A stretch of 64,000 nucleotides of DNA from Candidatus Gastranaerophilales bacterium (GCA_910587055.1 CAJUKY010000003.1:27552-91551); one strand, 5' to 3'; positions 1-8,562 are shown, counted from the first letter of the stretch. Made by a program: numbers and translations. Notes: generated by a model from the sequence alone, not told the origin.

Positions 1-206
1 TCGTAGCAGAAAAGGCTTATGGTTATGGCGGAAATGATTCAATAAATGTAAGTGATTCTACAACATTTGCTGTATCTGATTCCGATATTAATAAAATAAT
101 TCAAGATATGACATCATACAAAATAGCAGAGGATACAATGATAAATTATAGTGATAATATTGAACAAGAAAAAGAGCTTATGAATTTAGTTAATTCATCA
201 ATGTAA
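1..206 (+). CDS. C-terminal end of a probable type I secretion substrate (partial)
   Basis: The reading frame is open from the first base of the window and ends at TAA 204-206, giving the last 67 residues of a protein that starts outside. The tail is acidic, rich in Ser, Asp and Asn, has no cysteine, and contains SDINKIIQDMTSY followed by an amphipathic stretch ending NLVNSSM. Uncleaved C-terminal secretion signals of RTX-type type I substrates often look like this. The gene ends 21 bases before an HlyB-like exporter and its HlyD partner, so it is most simply read as their cargo. The domain content upstream is unknown, and no GGxGxD calcium repeats lie within the visible part. The frame is certain; the role rests mainly on context. 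Confidence 0.6.
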   Translation, partial: VAEKAYGYGGNDSINVSDSTTFAVSDSDINKIIQDMTSYKIAEDTMINYSDNIEQEKELMNLVNSSM

Positions 207-227
207 CTAACAAAGGAAGTATGAATT

Positions 228-1799
228 ATGCAAACCGGGCTTATTGCGTTTGATGTTATTTCTAAAATTAACGGAATGAATATTGATTTAAGATCTGTGG
301 TCAGAGAATATTCTTTGACCACAGATGAAATCGCAATTGAGGAACTGCTTAGAATAGTAAAACAATTTGATTTTAAAGCAAGAGTTAAGAATATTTCACC
401 GGATGAAATATTAAATAATGGATATCCTCTGCCTGCAGTTATTCTTAAAAAAGATAATTCATATTCTGTTTTATTAAAGATAAATAAAGATGAAAAGCGC
501 TGCTTGATATATTCAATAGAAAATAATCAAACAAAAGATATAACTTATACAGAGCTGGAAGAATTATCGGATAACAATTTTATAATTCTTTCTCATAAAA
601 TAATAAATTCAAAGATAAAATTCGGGTTTAAGTGGTTTTTTAATGAAATCTTAACATATAAGCAGGTTATGACCGAAGTTATGATAGGTTCATTTATTGT
701 ACAGCTTTTCGGGCTTGTAACCCCTTTGTTTACACAGGTAATTTTAGATAAAGTTATTGTCCATAGAAGCCTTATAACCTTAAATGTCCTTGCTTTTGCT
801 TTTGTTGTTGTAATGATTTTTGAGCTGCTTTTAAATTTTTCAAGAAAATATATATTTTTACACACAGCAAGTAAAATTGATGCAAAACTTGGTGCAAAGC
901 TTTTCAAACATCTTTTTAATCTTCCTTTTACATATTTTGAAAACAGAAAAGTCGGAAACATCATAACAAGAGTACGGGAACTTGACCAGATAAGAGAATT
1001 CATTACAAATAAATCAGTTTCCGTTATTTTAGACCTTTTCTTTTCCTTTGTGTTTATTATTATGATGCTCATCTATAGCAGGGTTTTAACCTTTGTAGTT
1101 TTAGGATTTGTCACCTTAATTGCAATTCTTTATTTAATAATAACTCCTGAGCTTCGTGAGCGTCTTGAAAAAAAGTTTCAAATGGGCGCACAATCAAATT
1201 CTTATCTTGTAGAATCCGTTACGGGAATTCAAACAGTAAAATCCCTTGCAGTTGAAGGAAGTATGCAAAAAAGATGGGAAGATTATTTAGCAAATTATAT
1301 AAATTCATCTTTTAAACTTTCAAATATGGGAAATATCGCAAGCGCCTTATCTAATATGCTTCAAAAAGGGATGACAATTTGTATTTTATATATTGGCGTT
1401 AAACTTGTCATTAAAAATGAACTTACAATAGGCCAATTAATAGCATTTCAAATGTTTTCAAACCAGTTTAGCGCTCCTGTTTTAAGACTTGTTAATCTCT
1501 GGAATGAATTTCAGCAATGTTTACTTGGAATAGACAGACTCGGAGATATTTTAAACAGCCCGGTTGAAGTGCAATCAAGCAGCAGTATTACTCTTCCAAA
1601 AATTGAAGGGTTGGTTAAATTTGACAAAATTTGTTTTAAATATTCTCCAAACTCTCCTTATGCCGTTAATAACTTTAATTTTACGGTAAAACCCGGAATG
1701 AACATTGGAATAGTAGGAAGAAGCGGAAGCGGCAAAAGTACAATTACAAAACTCATTCAAAGACTTTTACCTTCCAAACGAAGGAACAATTTTTATTGA
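228..1799 (+). CDS. HlyB-like type I secretion ABC transporter, N-terminal part (frameshifted gene)
   Basis: This is the first 523 residues of an RTX-type exporter. Residues about 1-125 match the C39 peptidase-like domain of HlyB. The catalytic Cys is absent near the N-terminus and the position aligned with the peptidase His reads DNSYSVL, so it should dock substrate rather than cut a leader. Residues about 145-430 form the six-helix ABC membrane domain. The nucleotide-binding domain then begins, with Walker A GRSGSGKST near residue 497. The frame runs into TGA at 1797-1799, while the rest of the ATPase continues one frame over at 1771-2346. Removing one T from the TTTT at 1765-1768 restores a 705-residue protein, the normal HlyB length. 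Start ATG 228 follows AAAGGAAG at good spacing. This is either a sequencing error or a recently broken gene. Confidence 0.85.
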   Translation: MQTGLIAFDVISKINGMNIDLRSVVREYSLTTDEIAIEELLRIVKQFDFKARVKNISPDEILNNGYPLPAVILKKDNSYSVLLKINKDEKRCLIYSIENNQTKDITYTELEELSDNNFIILSHKIINSKIKFGFKWFFNEILTYKQVMTEVMIGSFIVQLFGLVTPLFTQVILDKVIVHRSLITLNVLAFAFVVVMIFELLLNFSRKYIFLHTASKIDAKLGAKLFKHLFNLPFTYFENRKVGNIITRVRELDQIREFITNKSVSVILDLFFSFVFIIMMLIYSRVLTFVVLGFVTLIAILYLIITPELRERLEKKFQMGAQSNSYLVESVTGIQTVKSLAVEGSMQKRWEDYLANYINSSFKLSNMGNIASALSNMLQKGMTICILYIGVKLVIKNELTIGQLIAFQMFSNQFSAPVLRLVNLWNEFQQCLLGIDRLGDILNSPVEVQSSSSITLPKIEGLVKFDKICFKYSPNSPYAVNNFNFTVKPGMNIGIVGRSGSGKSTITKLIQRLLPSKRRNNFY

Positions 1800-1818
1800 T
1801 GGGATTGATATTCGTCAA

Positions 1819-2346
1819 ATGAACCCGACCTGGCTTAGGTATAATATAGGAATAGTTTTGCAGGAAAATTATTTATTCGCAGGCTCCATTAGAGAAAACA
1901 TTGCCCTTGCAAAACCGGATGCTTCGATTGAAATGATAATTCAGGCTGCAAAAATTGCAGGGGCGCACGAATTTATATCGGAATTTCCTGAAGGCTACGA
2001 AACAATCGTGGGAGAGCGCGGTTCAAGTTTATCGGGCGGGCAAAAACAAAGAATAGCAATAGCAAGGGCACTAATCACAGATCCTAAAATATTTATTATG
2101 GATGAAGCAACATCAGCACTTGACCTTGAATCTGAAAAAATAATTTTAAATAATATGACACAAATTACTAAAAACAGAACAACTTTTATTATAGCGCACA
2201 GGCTCACTGCGGTTAGAAACTGCGACATCATCCTTGTTATGGATAAAGGACAGATAATTGAAGCAGGCAATCACAGTGAACTTATTAAAAATGAAAAAGG
2301 ATATTATAGCTTCCTTTGCCGGCAACAGGAGGTTATAAATGCTTAA
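1819..2346 (+). CDS. HlyB-like ABC transporter, C-terminal ATPase part (same gene, after the frameshift)
   Basis: This is the second half of the exporter that begins at 228. It carries the Q-loop (GIVLQENYLF), the ABC signature LSGGQKQR, Walker B IFIMDEATSALD and the H-loop FIIAHRL, so the ATPase core is intact apart from the frame break. Homology begins before the first ATG: from 1771 the frame reads PNEGTIFIDGIDIRQ, which belongs directly after the Walker A helix of the upstream ORF. An independent protein from ATG 1819 would lack Walker A and could not hydrolyse ATP, so this is not a separate gene. Its stop overlaps the ATG of the membrane fusion protein by 8 bases, which suggests translational coupling within one operon. 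Confidence 0.85.
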   Translation: MNPTWLRYNIGIVLQENYLFAGSIRENIALAKPDASIEMIIQAAKIAGAHEFISEFPEGYETIVGERGSSLSGGQKQRIAIARALITDPKIFIMDEATSALDLESEKIILNNMTQITKNRTTFIIAHRLTAVRNCDIILVMDKGQIIEAGNHSELIKNEKGYYSFLCRQQEVINA

Positions 2347-3646
2347 TAAAATAAGACAGAGTTTAAGAAAAATAAATGATTCTTATGAATTTAAACCTCT
2401 TTTAAGCGAAATTGAAGAATCTCCGGCAAGTCCTTTGGGACGCTTCACTTTTTGGACTGTAGTCTCCTTAATTATAATCACAATTCTCTGGCTTGTTATA
2501 GGAAAGATTGATATCGTAATAATAGCAAGAGGTATTGTTATTCCTGATGGCGAGGCAAAAATTATTCAGCCGCTTGAAACAGGTGTTATTAAAGAAATAT
2601 TGGTTAAAGAAGGAGATTTTGTAAAACAAGGAGATTTACTTGTTTTAATTGACACGATGGCAACAGATGCACAATTAAAAACAGTAAAAGAAAACCTTGA
2701 AACAAGCAAACAAGAAGCTAAAAGACTTGAAGCTCAAGGAATGGGACGAAATTTTAAGACAGAAGATGAAATTCAAAAGAATTTATATAATGAAAGCATA
2801 AAAGCTCTAAATAGCCTTATTGGTGCAAAAAATCAGGAAATTAAACAAATTGAAAGACAAATTGATTCAAATATTGCACAGAAAAGAGATTATGAAAACC
2901 AGCTTTTAAGTGCCTCAGATAGAGAAAAAAGACTTGAAAACGTTAAAGATATAGTTGCATACAATGATTTTAAAGAAGCGCAGGATAGAACAATCGGTTT
3001 AAAAGAATCTGTTAACAAAACTGAAGCTGAAATTAGAAGGCTTCAAGCTCAAAAAAGACAAATCCAAAATGAAATTGCACAATTAAGAGCGGATTTTGGA
3101 GCACAAAAACTTGAAGCTTTATCAGAAACCAATAAAAGAATAAAGGAACTTGAAGCAAGCAGGGAACAGATTGAATTTAGTAACATTAATCAAAAAATTA
3201 CATCACCCGTAGACGGTTATATTGATAAATTAATGATACATACAATAGGCGGAGTTGTAACACCTGCACAGGAATTAATAGCTCTAACCCCGATTGATGC
3301 ACCGGTTTTAATTAAAGCAACTGTTTTAAATAAAGATATTGGATTTATAAAGCCGGATATGCCGGTTTCAATCAAAATTGACACCTATGATTTTCAAAAA
3401 TACGGACTTTTACATGGTAAAGTTAAATCGGTTTCTAAAAATAGCATAGAAAATGAAGAATTAGGACCTGTTTATGAAATTTATATAGCACCTGAAGGCA
3501 ATACTCTTATTATTGATGGTAAAGAACAGAAAATTTCAACAGGAATGACATTAAATGCTGAAATTGAAATCGGCAAACGCAGAATAATAGAATTTTTCAT
3601 CTACCCACTAATTAAATATATAGATGAAGGGGTAAATGTAAAGTAA
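2339..3646 (+). CDS. HlyD-family membrane fusion protein of type I secretion
   Basis: This 435-residue periplasmic adaptor should link the inner-membrane ABC exporter to an outer-membrane TolC-like channel. The cytosolic N-terminus (about 35 residues) is followed by one membrane segment at about 38-58. A biotinyl-lipoyl half motif follows (IIQPLETGVIKEILVKEGDFV, about 81-101). A long coiled coil spans about 115-285, and then come the second lipoyl half (ITSPVDGYI) and a beta-barrel to the C-terminus. Length and order match HlyD, LapC and related MFPs. It overlaps the exporter by 8 bases, a typical substrate-ABC-MFP operon. No TolC gene lies in this window, so a shared TolC elsewhere is presumed. 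Confidence 0.9.
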   Translation: MLNKIRQSLRKINDSYEFKPLLSEIEESPASPLGRFTFWTVVSLIIITILWLVIGKIDIVIIARGIVIPDGEAKIIQPLETGVIKEILVKEGDFVKQGDLLVLIDTMATDAQLKTVKENLETSKQEAKRLEAQGMGRNFKTEDEIQKNLYNESIKALNSLIGAKNQEIKQIERQIDSNIAQKRDYENQLLSASDREKRLENVKDIVAYNDFKEAQDRTIGLKESVNKTEAEIRRLQAQKRQIQNEIAQLRADFGAQKLEALSETNKRIKELEASREQIEFSNINQKITSPVDGYIDKLMIHTIGGVVTPAQELIALTPIDAPVLIKATVLNKDIGFIKPDMPVSIKIDTYDFQKYGLLHGKVKSVSKNSIENEELGPVYEIYIAPEGNTLIIDGKEQKISTGMTLNAEIEIGKRRIIEFFIYPLIKYIDEGVNVK

Positions 3647-3656
3647 GAACACAAGA

Positions 3657-3890
3657 TTACTTCAAATATTTCCGTGATTCTTCTAATATTTTGTTATAGT
3701 CTTCATCTGTTAATTAAAGATAGAATCTTGCGGGGATTTTAACTTTTTTGTTTTTTCGGCTTTTTCTCCAAGTTGATGAATTACAGCATAATCTTTATTT
3801 GAACCAATAACGACTGAATTATCATTGCATTAAGTATTAACGGATGAGGCAAGCTGCCCTTCAACTTGTAAAATTTGTCAGAGCCATTTG
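3657..3890 (-). pseudogene. Decayed phage virion morphogenesis (tail completion, Mu gpG / P2 gpS type) gene
   Basis: Read on the minus strand, two broken frames preserve the C-terminal half of a phage tail-completion protein. One reads QVEGQLASSVNT, an in-frame stop, then NSVVIGSNKDYAVIHQLG. A one-base frame change after the lysine-rich stretch gives KVKIPARFYL, a further in-frame stop, then LTDEDYNKILEESRKYLK ending at TAA 3657-3659. The order 'G-LxxS', 'VVIGSNxxYAxIHQxG', 'IPARxFL', 'LTDED..I' is the family signature (PF05069 as I recall it). At least two stops and one frameshift make it non-functional. No other phage gene is recognisable nearby. It lies about 0.5 kb from a tRNA-Arg gene, a common integration neighbourhood, so it is probably the residue of an old prophage. 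Confidence 0.65.
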
Positions 3891-4055
3891 TTTTTCTTTA
3901 GTGATGAATTTAATAGAATAAAAAATATTAATGAATTTATTAATGATGAATTTTCTTTATCTAATATGTCACGATATAATTGGTTTAATAATGGTAAAAA
4001 TTTTTAATTTTTTAACAAATTTTTCATCAAATTTTCAAAACGGACTTTCCAAAAT

Positions 4056-4254
4056 AATCAAAGTATCCGTAAAAAATCAAACCAGTGTTATATTCAGGCA
4101 TTGACTGTATTTAAGGGGAAAAATTTTGCCCCGTATTTTATCCGAATAAAGTCCGTTTTCGTCCAGTTTGATTTTTTCAAGTTTGAGAAACTTCCGACCA
4201 AAAAAGTCCCTGTTTAAGCGGGTTTTCAGAAAAAAATCAAAGTATCCGTAAAAA
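4056..4254. repeat. Pair of 20-base direct repeats with flanking inverted repeats
   Basis: The 20-mer AATCAAAGTATCCGTAAAAA occurs at 4056-4075 and exactly again at 4235-4254, 179 bases apart. Between and around the copies are an inverted pair (AAAACGGACTTT at 4037-4048 against AAAGTCCGTTTT near 4149-4160), a third relative AAAAAGTCCC at 4200-4209, and a hairpin GGGGAAAAATTTTGCCCC near 4115-4132. None is linked to a recognisable transposase. The pattern could be the remains of a small mobile element (MITE-like) or scars from the prophage that left the nearby relic. Confidence 0.55.
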
Positions 4255-4357
4255 TCAAAATGGTCGTTAAAATACACTCAAAAAATACATAAATTTTTGA
4301 AAAAATATAAAAAATAAGGACTGGCTGAAAACCTTATCCTTATTGCTTTTTAAATTT

Positions 4358-4431
4358 CGCGCCTGGAGGGATTCGAACCCCCGACCTTTTGGTTCGTAGC
4401 CAAACACTCTATCCAGCTGAGCTACAGGCGC
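4358..4431 (-). tRNA. tRNA-Arg (anticodon ACG)
   Basis: The minus strand folds as a full cloverleaf of 74 bases. The acceptor stem is GCGCCTG/CAGGCGC with discriminator G. The D arm contains AGCTCAGCTGGATAGAGT, the anticodon stem is TTTGG/CCAAA with loop CTACGAA (anticodon ACG), and the T arm GGGGG/TCCCT-type stem encloses the TTCGAAT loop. The CCA end is not encoded: GAAATTT follows the discriminator. ACG would be deaminated to ICG to read CGU, CGC and CGA. The gene stands alone between the decayed region and a TPR gene on the same strand. Confidence 0.95.
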
Positions 4432-4505
4432 ATATTCAATTTTCAAAATAATTCTAACATAAAGAAATGAAAATACAAAGGCAAAATTTATAAATACGTA
4501 AGTTA

Positions 4506-6188
4506 TTATTTTCTCTGTTGTTTTGCAATGCGCTCGCTATTTTTCAATAAATTATTATAAAATTCAGCTTCCTTGCCATTGCCAAGTTTTTCGGCAATCA
4601 GGGCGGCTTGTTTTTTATAAGAAAGCTCCTCAGGTGCAAGTTCAATTGCTTCTTTTATAAAAAGAAACGCATCATTAAAATGTCCTGCAAGATTATGCGC
4701 TCTTGAGAGCTGAGCGTAATACTTTGCTTTTGTGGGATTTAAATTCAAAGCAATATTTAAATTTTCAATCGCTTCACCCGATTTTTCAAGATCATTTAAA
4801 ATTAACCCCGTAAAATAATATCCCTCCGCATCATTTTTATCAAGATTGGTAAGCTTTAAAAGTTCATCGAGAGCCTTATTGTATTCTTTCTGTCTGTAAT
4901 AAATTCTTGCAAGGGAATTATGAGCACTCGGGCAATTAGGGTATTTTGCCGTAAAATTGCCTGCATATTGAAGCGCCTCGTCATAGTTTTTATCATCAAT
5001 TAAAATATCCACAATTTCAGATAAAAAACTAAATGAATCAGGAAAAACATCCAGACCTTTTTTATAAATTTCAACAGCATTTTTATACAGTTTTAATTCT
5101 TTATATATTTCACCGAGAGCAGAATATAAGGCGGAGTTATCTTTATCTATTTCATAGAGCTTTTCAAGGTTTATTTTTGCCTCAATAATATTTCCCTGTT
5201 TATACTCAAGCATATTTTTCAGCACTTGAGCTTTATTATAAACAGCTGATTTTTTCTCAATCATATTAAGGTTTAAAAGTGCATTTTTAATATCATTTTT
5301 CTTTGAATAAATCCAGGAAAGAATAAAATAATGTTCATCAATTATATCGGCATACGGCGTAGCATTTGATAATATGCTTAAAGACCTTAAAATAGCAATC
5401 TGCGCCTCATTAAGCCAGTTTATATCGCAATATGCTTTTGCAAGTTCAAAATAGTAACTGTTAACCTTTACCTTATCGTATTTAATTGCCTTTAAAAAGC
5501 AGTCAATGGCTTTTGTATGTTCATTACCCTTATTATAAATAAGCCCGAGGTAAAAATAAGCTTTAGGATTATTTTCAACCCGAACCACGCATTCAAATAA
5601 CTCTTTTGCATAATCAAAATTATCTTTTTTAAAGCATAAAATACCTAAATCAAGCTTTGCGTTTATATTGCCGGGATTTATTTTAATTATTTTTTCAAGA
5701 AGTTCATATCTGTTTTCAGGCTCTGTTTTTGAAACTATGTACATAATTTCTTCATTTGAAGATGCGTTTTCATTAAGAGTTTTATATAATTCTTTAATTT
5801 CATCAAAAAGATTTAATTTAAACAAAACTTTGAAATAATTTATAAAATTTTCAACGCTTTGAGATTTTTTACATAAATCTTTTGCAATTTCAAGAGCTTT
5901 TGTGTAATTTTGTAAAATAAAATAAATTTCACACAGCTGATATAAACTGTGGATATGCGAATTTTCTTTATCTAAAACTTTTTCATACTGCTCAATTGCT
6001 CTGTCATAATTTTTTAAAAGAAAATATAAATCGCCGATTTGAGCAATAATTTCAATATTTTTATCGCCTATATCATCACATGATAATGCTTTATAAAGCA
6101 TTTCTACGGCTTCTTTATAAAGTTTCAGATTTTTTAATTCAAAAGATTTTCTTATATAATAAATTGAGCTTTCGGTATTTTCCATCAT
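4506..6188 (-). CDS. Large tetratricopeptide-repeat protein
   Basis: This 560-residue protein is built almost wholly of TPR units: about a dozen 34-residue helix pairs from residue 8 to 545, with typical positions such as AxxxLGxxxxxxxxYxxAxxxYxKxLxxxP. A clear example is NSALYSALGEIYKELKLYKN, followed by a unit ending DVFPDS. It has no signal peptide, membrane segment or catalytic domain, so it is probably a cytosolic scaffold for protein-protein contacts. The start is a doublet ATG-ATG with no strong Shine-Dalgarno. It stands between the tRNA-Arg gene and a divergent GT2 gene, 87 bases away. TPR proteins recur in this window (18180, 28621), but the partners of this one cannot be told from sequence. 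Confidence 0.85.
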   Translation of the reverse strand: MMENTESSIYYIRKSFELKNLKLYKEAVEMLYKALSCDDIGDKNIEIIAQIGDLYFLLKNYDRAIEQYEKVLDKENSHIHSLYQLCEIYFILQNYTKALEIAKDLCKKSQSVENFINYFKVLFKLNLFDEIKELYKTLNENASSNEEIMYIVSKTEPENRYELLEKIIKINPGNINAKLDLGILCFKKDNFDYAKELFECVVRVENNPKAYFYLGLIYNKGNEHTKAIDCFLKAIKYDKVKVNSYYFELAKAYCDINWLNEAQIAILRSLSILSNATPYADIIDEHYFILSWIYSKKNDIKNALLNLNMIEKKSAVYNKAQVLKNMLEYKQGNIIEAKINLEKLYEIDKDNSALYSALGEIYKELKLYKNAVEIYKKGLDVFPDSFSFLSEIVDILIDDKNYDEALQYAGNFTAKYPNCPSAHNSLARIYYRQKEYNKALDELLKLTNLDKNDAEGYYFTGLILNDLEKSGEAIENLNIALNLNPTKAKYYAQLSRAHNLAGHFNDAFLFIKEAIELAPEELSYKKQAALIAEKLGNGKEAEFYNNLLKNSERIAKQQRK

Positions 6189-6275
6189 AAAAAATATTAT
6201 ATATTTTTATTCATATATTTGCAAAATTTTTAAATTTTTTGCCATGTCGTTATTTATTGATGTATTATTAATTTT

Positions 6276-7070
6276 ATGATAAACGGAAAGAAAATTGTAG
6301 TAATAATGCCTGCATACAATGCAGAAAAGACGCTTGAAATTACCTATAATGAAATTTATAAAGATTTTGTGGATAAAGTGATTCTTGTTGACGATAATTC
6401 TCTGGATAATACAAAGGATATATCCAAAAAACTCAACATCACAACAATAGTTCATAATGTTAACAAGGGATACGGCGGAAATCAAAAATCATGCTATACG
6501 GCAGCTTTAAAGGAAGAAGCTGATATTGTAATTATGCTTCATCCTGATTATCAATATACCCCCAAATTAATTCCCGCAATGGCATCCATGATTGCATTTA
6601 ATGAATATGATGCGGTTATCGCTTCAAGAATGTTGAATAACGGAGCTCTTAAAGGCGGTATGCCTTTATACAAATTTTTAGCCAATAAATTTTTAACATT
6701 TTTCCAAAATTTATTTATGGGGCAGAAGTTATCAGAATATCATACCGGATTTCGCGCTTTCAGCAAAGAAATATTGCAGAATTTACCGCTTGCGGAATGT
6801 GATAATGATTTTATTTTTGATAATGAAATGCTTGCATTAATCTATTATTACGGCTATAACATAGGGGAGATTTCCTGCCCCACAAAGTATTTCCCTGAAG
6901 CAAGCTCAATTAATTTCAAGCGTTCAACAAAATATGGCTTCGGGGTGCTTGGAGTAAGTATAAAATATTTTCTTGCGCGCTTAGGGCTTTATAAATCAAG
7001 AATATTTAAACACGGCGCCAAAAAGCTGGATGTTAATGCTAAGCTTGATTATTATTATGTAGGACAATAA
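6276..7070 (+). CDS. Family 2 glycosyltransferase (polyprenyl-phosphate sugar synthase type)
   Basis: This 264-residue GT-A enzyme has the N-terminal nucleotide-sugar fold: VVIMPAYNAEKTLE at about 8-21, VDDNSLDNT at about 38-46, and HNVNKGYGGNQKS. The acidic metal site is in a variant context (MLHPDYQY). The acceptor region holds YHTGFRAFSKEIL. Members with this arrangement usually transfer a sugar from a nucleotide donor to a polyprenyl phosphate (DPM1-like). There are no C-terminal TM helices, only an amphipathic stretch near 225-245. Two GT-C enzymes, which use such lipid-linked sugars, follow 7 bases downstream, so the three probably form one surface-glycan or protein-glycosylation operon. 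Substrate unknown. Confidence 0.85.
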   Translation: MINGKKIVVIMPAYNAEKTLEITYNEIYKDFVDKVILVDDNSLDNTKDISKKLNITTIVHNVNKGYGGNQKSCYTAALKEEADIVIMLHPDYQYTPKLIPAMASMIAFNEYDAVIASRMLNNGALKGGMPLYKFLANKFLTFFQNLFMGQKLSEYHTGFRAFSKEILQNLPLAECDNDFIFDNEMLALIYYYGYNIGEISCPTKYFPEASSINFKRSTKYGFGVLGVSIKYFLARLGLYKSRIFKHGAKKLDVNAKLDYYYVGQ

Positions 7071-7077
7071 CCGTTAT

Positions 7078-8562
7078 ATGTTATTTTGCAATAAGGCTGT
7101 TAAAAACTTTAATATATACGAGTGTTTTTGCATGATTATCTTATTTATCGGAGTTTTATTGCGTGCAAAAGCCTGCTTTGCAGGTTATACTTTATGGCTT
7201 GATGAATGTTCATTATCTTTAAGCATTATGCACGAAAATATTTCCGGTCTTTTTAAGCCGCTTGAACATACGCAGAGTGCACCTTTTTTGTTTATGGCGG
7301 CAACAAAGTGTATAACGGGTATCTTTGGTATAAATGAGTTTTCTTTAAGATTTATTCCGTTTATAGCATCAATTCTAGCACTGCCCGTTTTTTATATTTT
7401 TTCCGGTAAATTCTTAAGCAAAAAATATTCAATATTAATTGCTTTTTTATTATTCAGCATAAATTTTCATCTTGTATATTACAGTGTAGAATTCAAACAG
7501 TATTCGTCAGATGTTTTAATATGTATGCTTTTATTTTTATTTTTTGATAAATTCAATTTTTCAAAATACAAATATAGAAAAGCCTTCCTGTATGGCTTGG
7601 GAACTTTTACAGCTTTTCTTTTTTCATTCCCTTCAATTTTTATTACGGGCGGTTTTGTTTTATACAATTTAATTAATATAAAAAAAGATATAAAAAAAAT
7701 AGCAGTGTTCTTAAGTTCTTTTATATTTTTAATGCCTGTTTATTATATTTTTGTGCTATATCCTTCAAGACTCACAATGATGGAAACCTACGGAAATCTC
7801 TGGCAAAGCGGCTTTATTACCTTAAATCCCTTAAGTGTAATTATAATTTTGAAAGAAAATATCAGCTATTTTTTCAGCCAGAATTTATACACCCTTTTTG
7901 GCGCAATACTTTTAATAATCGGTTTTATTTGTATTTTCAAAAATATAAAACAGAATAATAAAACAAGTTTAATCTTCCTATATACTTTTGCTTGTATAAT
8001 TACTGCATCTTTTTTGGAAATCTATCCGATAAAAGAACGTGCAGCGTTATATATTTTGCCGTTTTTTCTTATACTTATCATTAAACCGCTTGATTATGTA
8101 AACTTTAGAGATATAAAAAATATTGTTAATTCCTTAACTGCCGTTTTATTATTTATATTTTTTATAAGTTCGTATAATATTCAATACTTTGCAAATTTTT
8201 ACAAAAATATTGAACACAAAAAAGGATACGGCGATAAACTTATGCTTATTTTAAAGGAAGGTTTTGAAACAGGCGATGTTGTAGTTTTTAATGATGCCTC
8301 AAGCCCGATATATGAATACAATTCTATGCGCTATAACTTTGAAAATAATAATTTTATTATGGTAAAATCCGTAGAATCAGGTAAAGAATACTATATAAAA
8401 ACATTAAACAGCCTTCCAAAAGGATATACATACTGGTTTTATTATCCAAACCAGTATTCGCATGAACACGTAATACCCTATGTGGAAGAATGGGCGCAAA
8501 ATAAGGATATAATTGACCGTTATAAAATAAATGATGCATATCTTTTGCATATAAGGCTATAA
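7078..8562 (+). CDS. GT-C type integral membrane glycosyltransferase (ArnT/PMT-like), copy 1
   Basis: This 494-residue protein has about ten to twelve hydrophobic helices up to residue 375 and a soluble C-terminal domain of about 110 residues. The first periplasmic loop carries the acidic motif GYTLWLDECSLSLS (about 37-50), matching the catalytic Asp/Glu region of GT39/GT83-like enzymes, and the third loop has YYSVEFKQYSSD. Such enzymes move a sugar from a polyprenyl-phosphate carrier to an acceptor at the outer face of the inner membrane. It follows the GT2 gene by 7 bases and precedes a paralogue by 2 bases, which points to one transcript. The acceptor (lipid A, glycan or protein) is not evident. 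Confidence 0.8.
   Translation: MLFCNKAVKNFNIYECFCMIILFIGVLLRAKACFAGYTLWLDECSLSLSIMHENISGLFKPLEHTQSAPFLFMAATKCITGIFGINEFSLRFIPFIASILALPVFYIFSGKFLSKKYSILIAFLLFSINFHLVYYSVEFKQYSSDVLICMLLFLFFDKFNFSKYKYRKAFLYGLGTFTAFLFSFPSIFITGGFVLYNLINIKKDIKKIAVFLSSFIFLMPVYYIFVLYPSRLTMMETYGNLWQSGFITLNPLSVIIILKENISYFFSQNLYTLFGAILLIIGFICIFKNIKQNNKTSLIFLYTFACIITASFLEIYPIKERAALYILPFFLILIIKPLDYVNFRDIKNIVNSLTAVLLFIFFISSYNIQYFANFYKNIEHKKGYGDKLMLILKEGFETGDVVVFNDASSPIYEYNSMRYNFENNNFIMVKSVESGKEYYIKTLNSLPKGYTYWFYYPNQYSHEHVIPYVEEWAQNKDIIDRYKINDAYLLHIRL

Larger units (their letters stand above)
3647..4357. other. Gene-poor region of decayed sequence
   Basis: Some 700 bases here carry no intact gene. Besides the phage relic, the plus strand holds an open stretch ending at TAA 4005-4007 whose last part reads SDEFNRIKNINEF and then MSRYNWFNNGKNF. 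It looks protein-like but has no proper start codon and matches nothing I recognise. From about 4030 to 4260 there are short direct and inverted repeats. A 66-codon minus frame at 4077-4277 is low-complexity (Phe/Asp/Lys), overlaps these repeats and has no clear ribosome binding site, so I do not call it. The region looks like an integration and erosion site. Confidence 0.5.

Noticed and set aside
593..1072. 159-codon minus-strand frame in the ABC exporter
   Set aside because: Antisense to the membrane domain of a clearly coding gene; no ribosome binding site.
4077..4277. 66-codon minus-strand frame rich in Phe and Asp
   Set aside because: It overlaps the short repeats, is low in complexity and has no convincing ribosome binding site; more likely a by-product of AT-rich repeated DNA.
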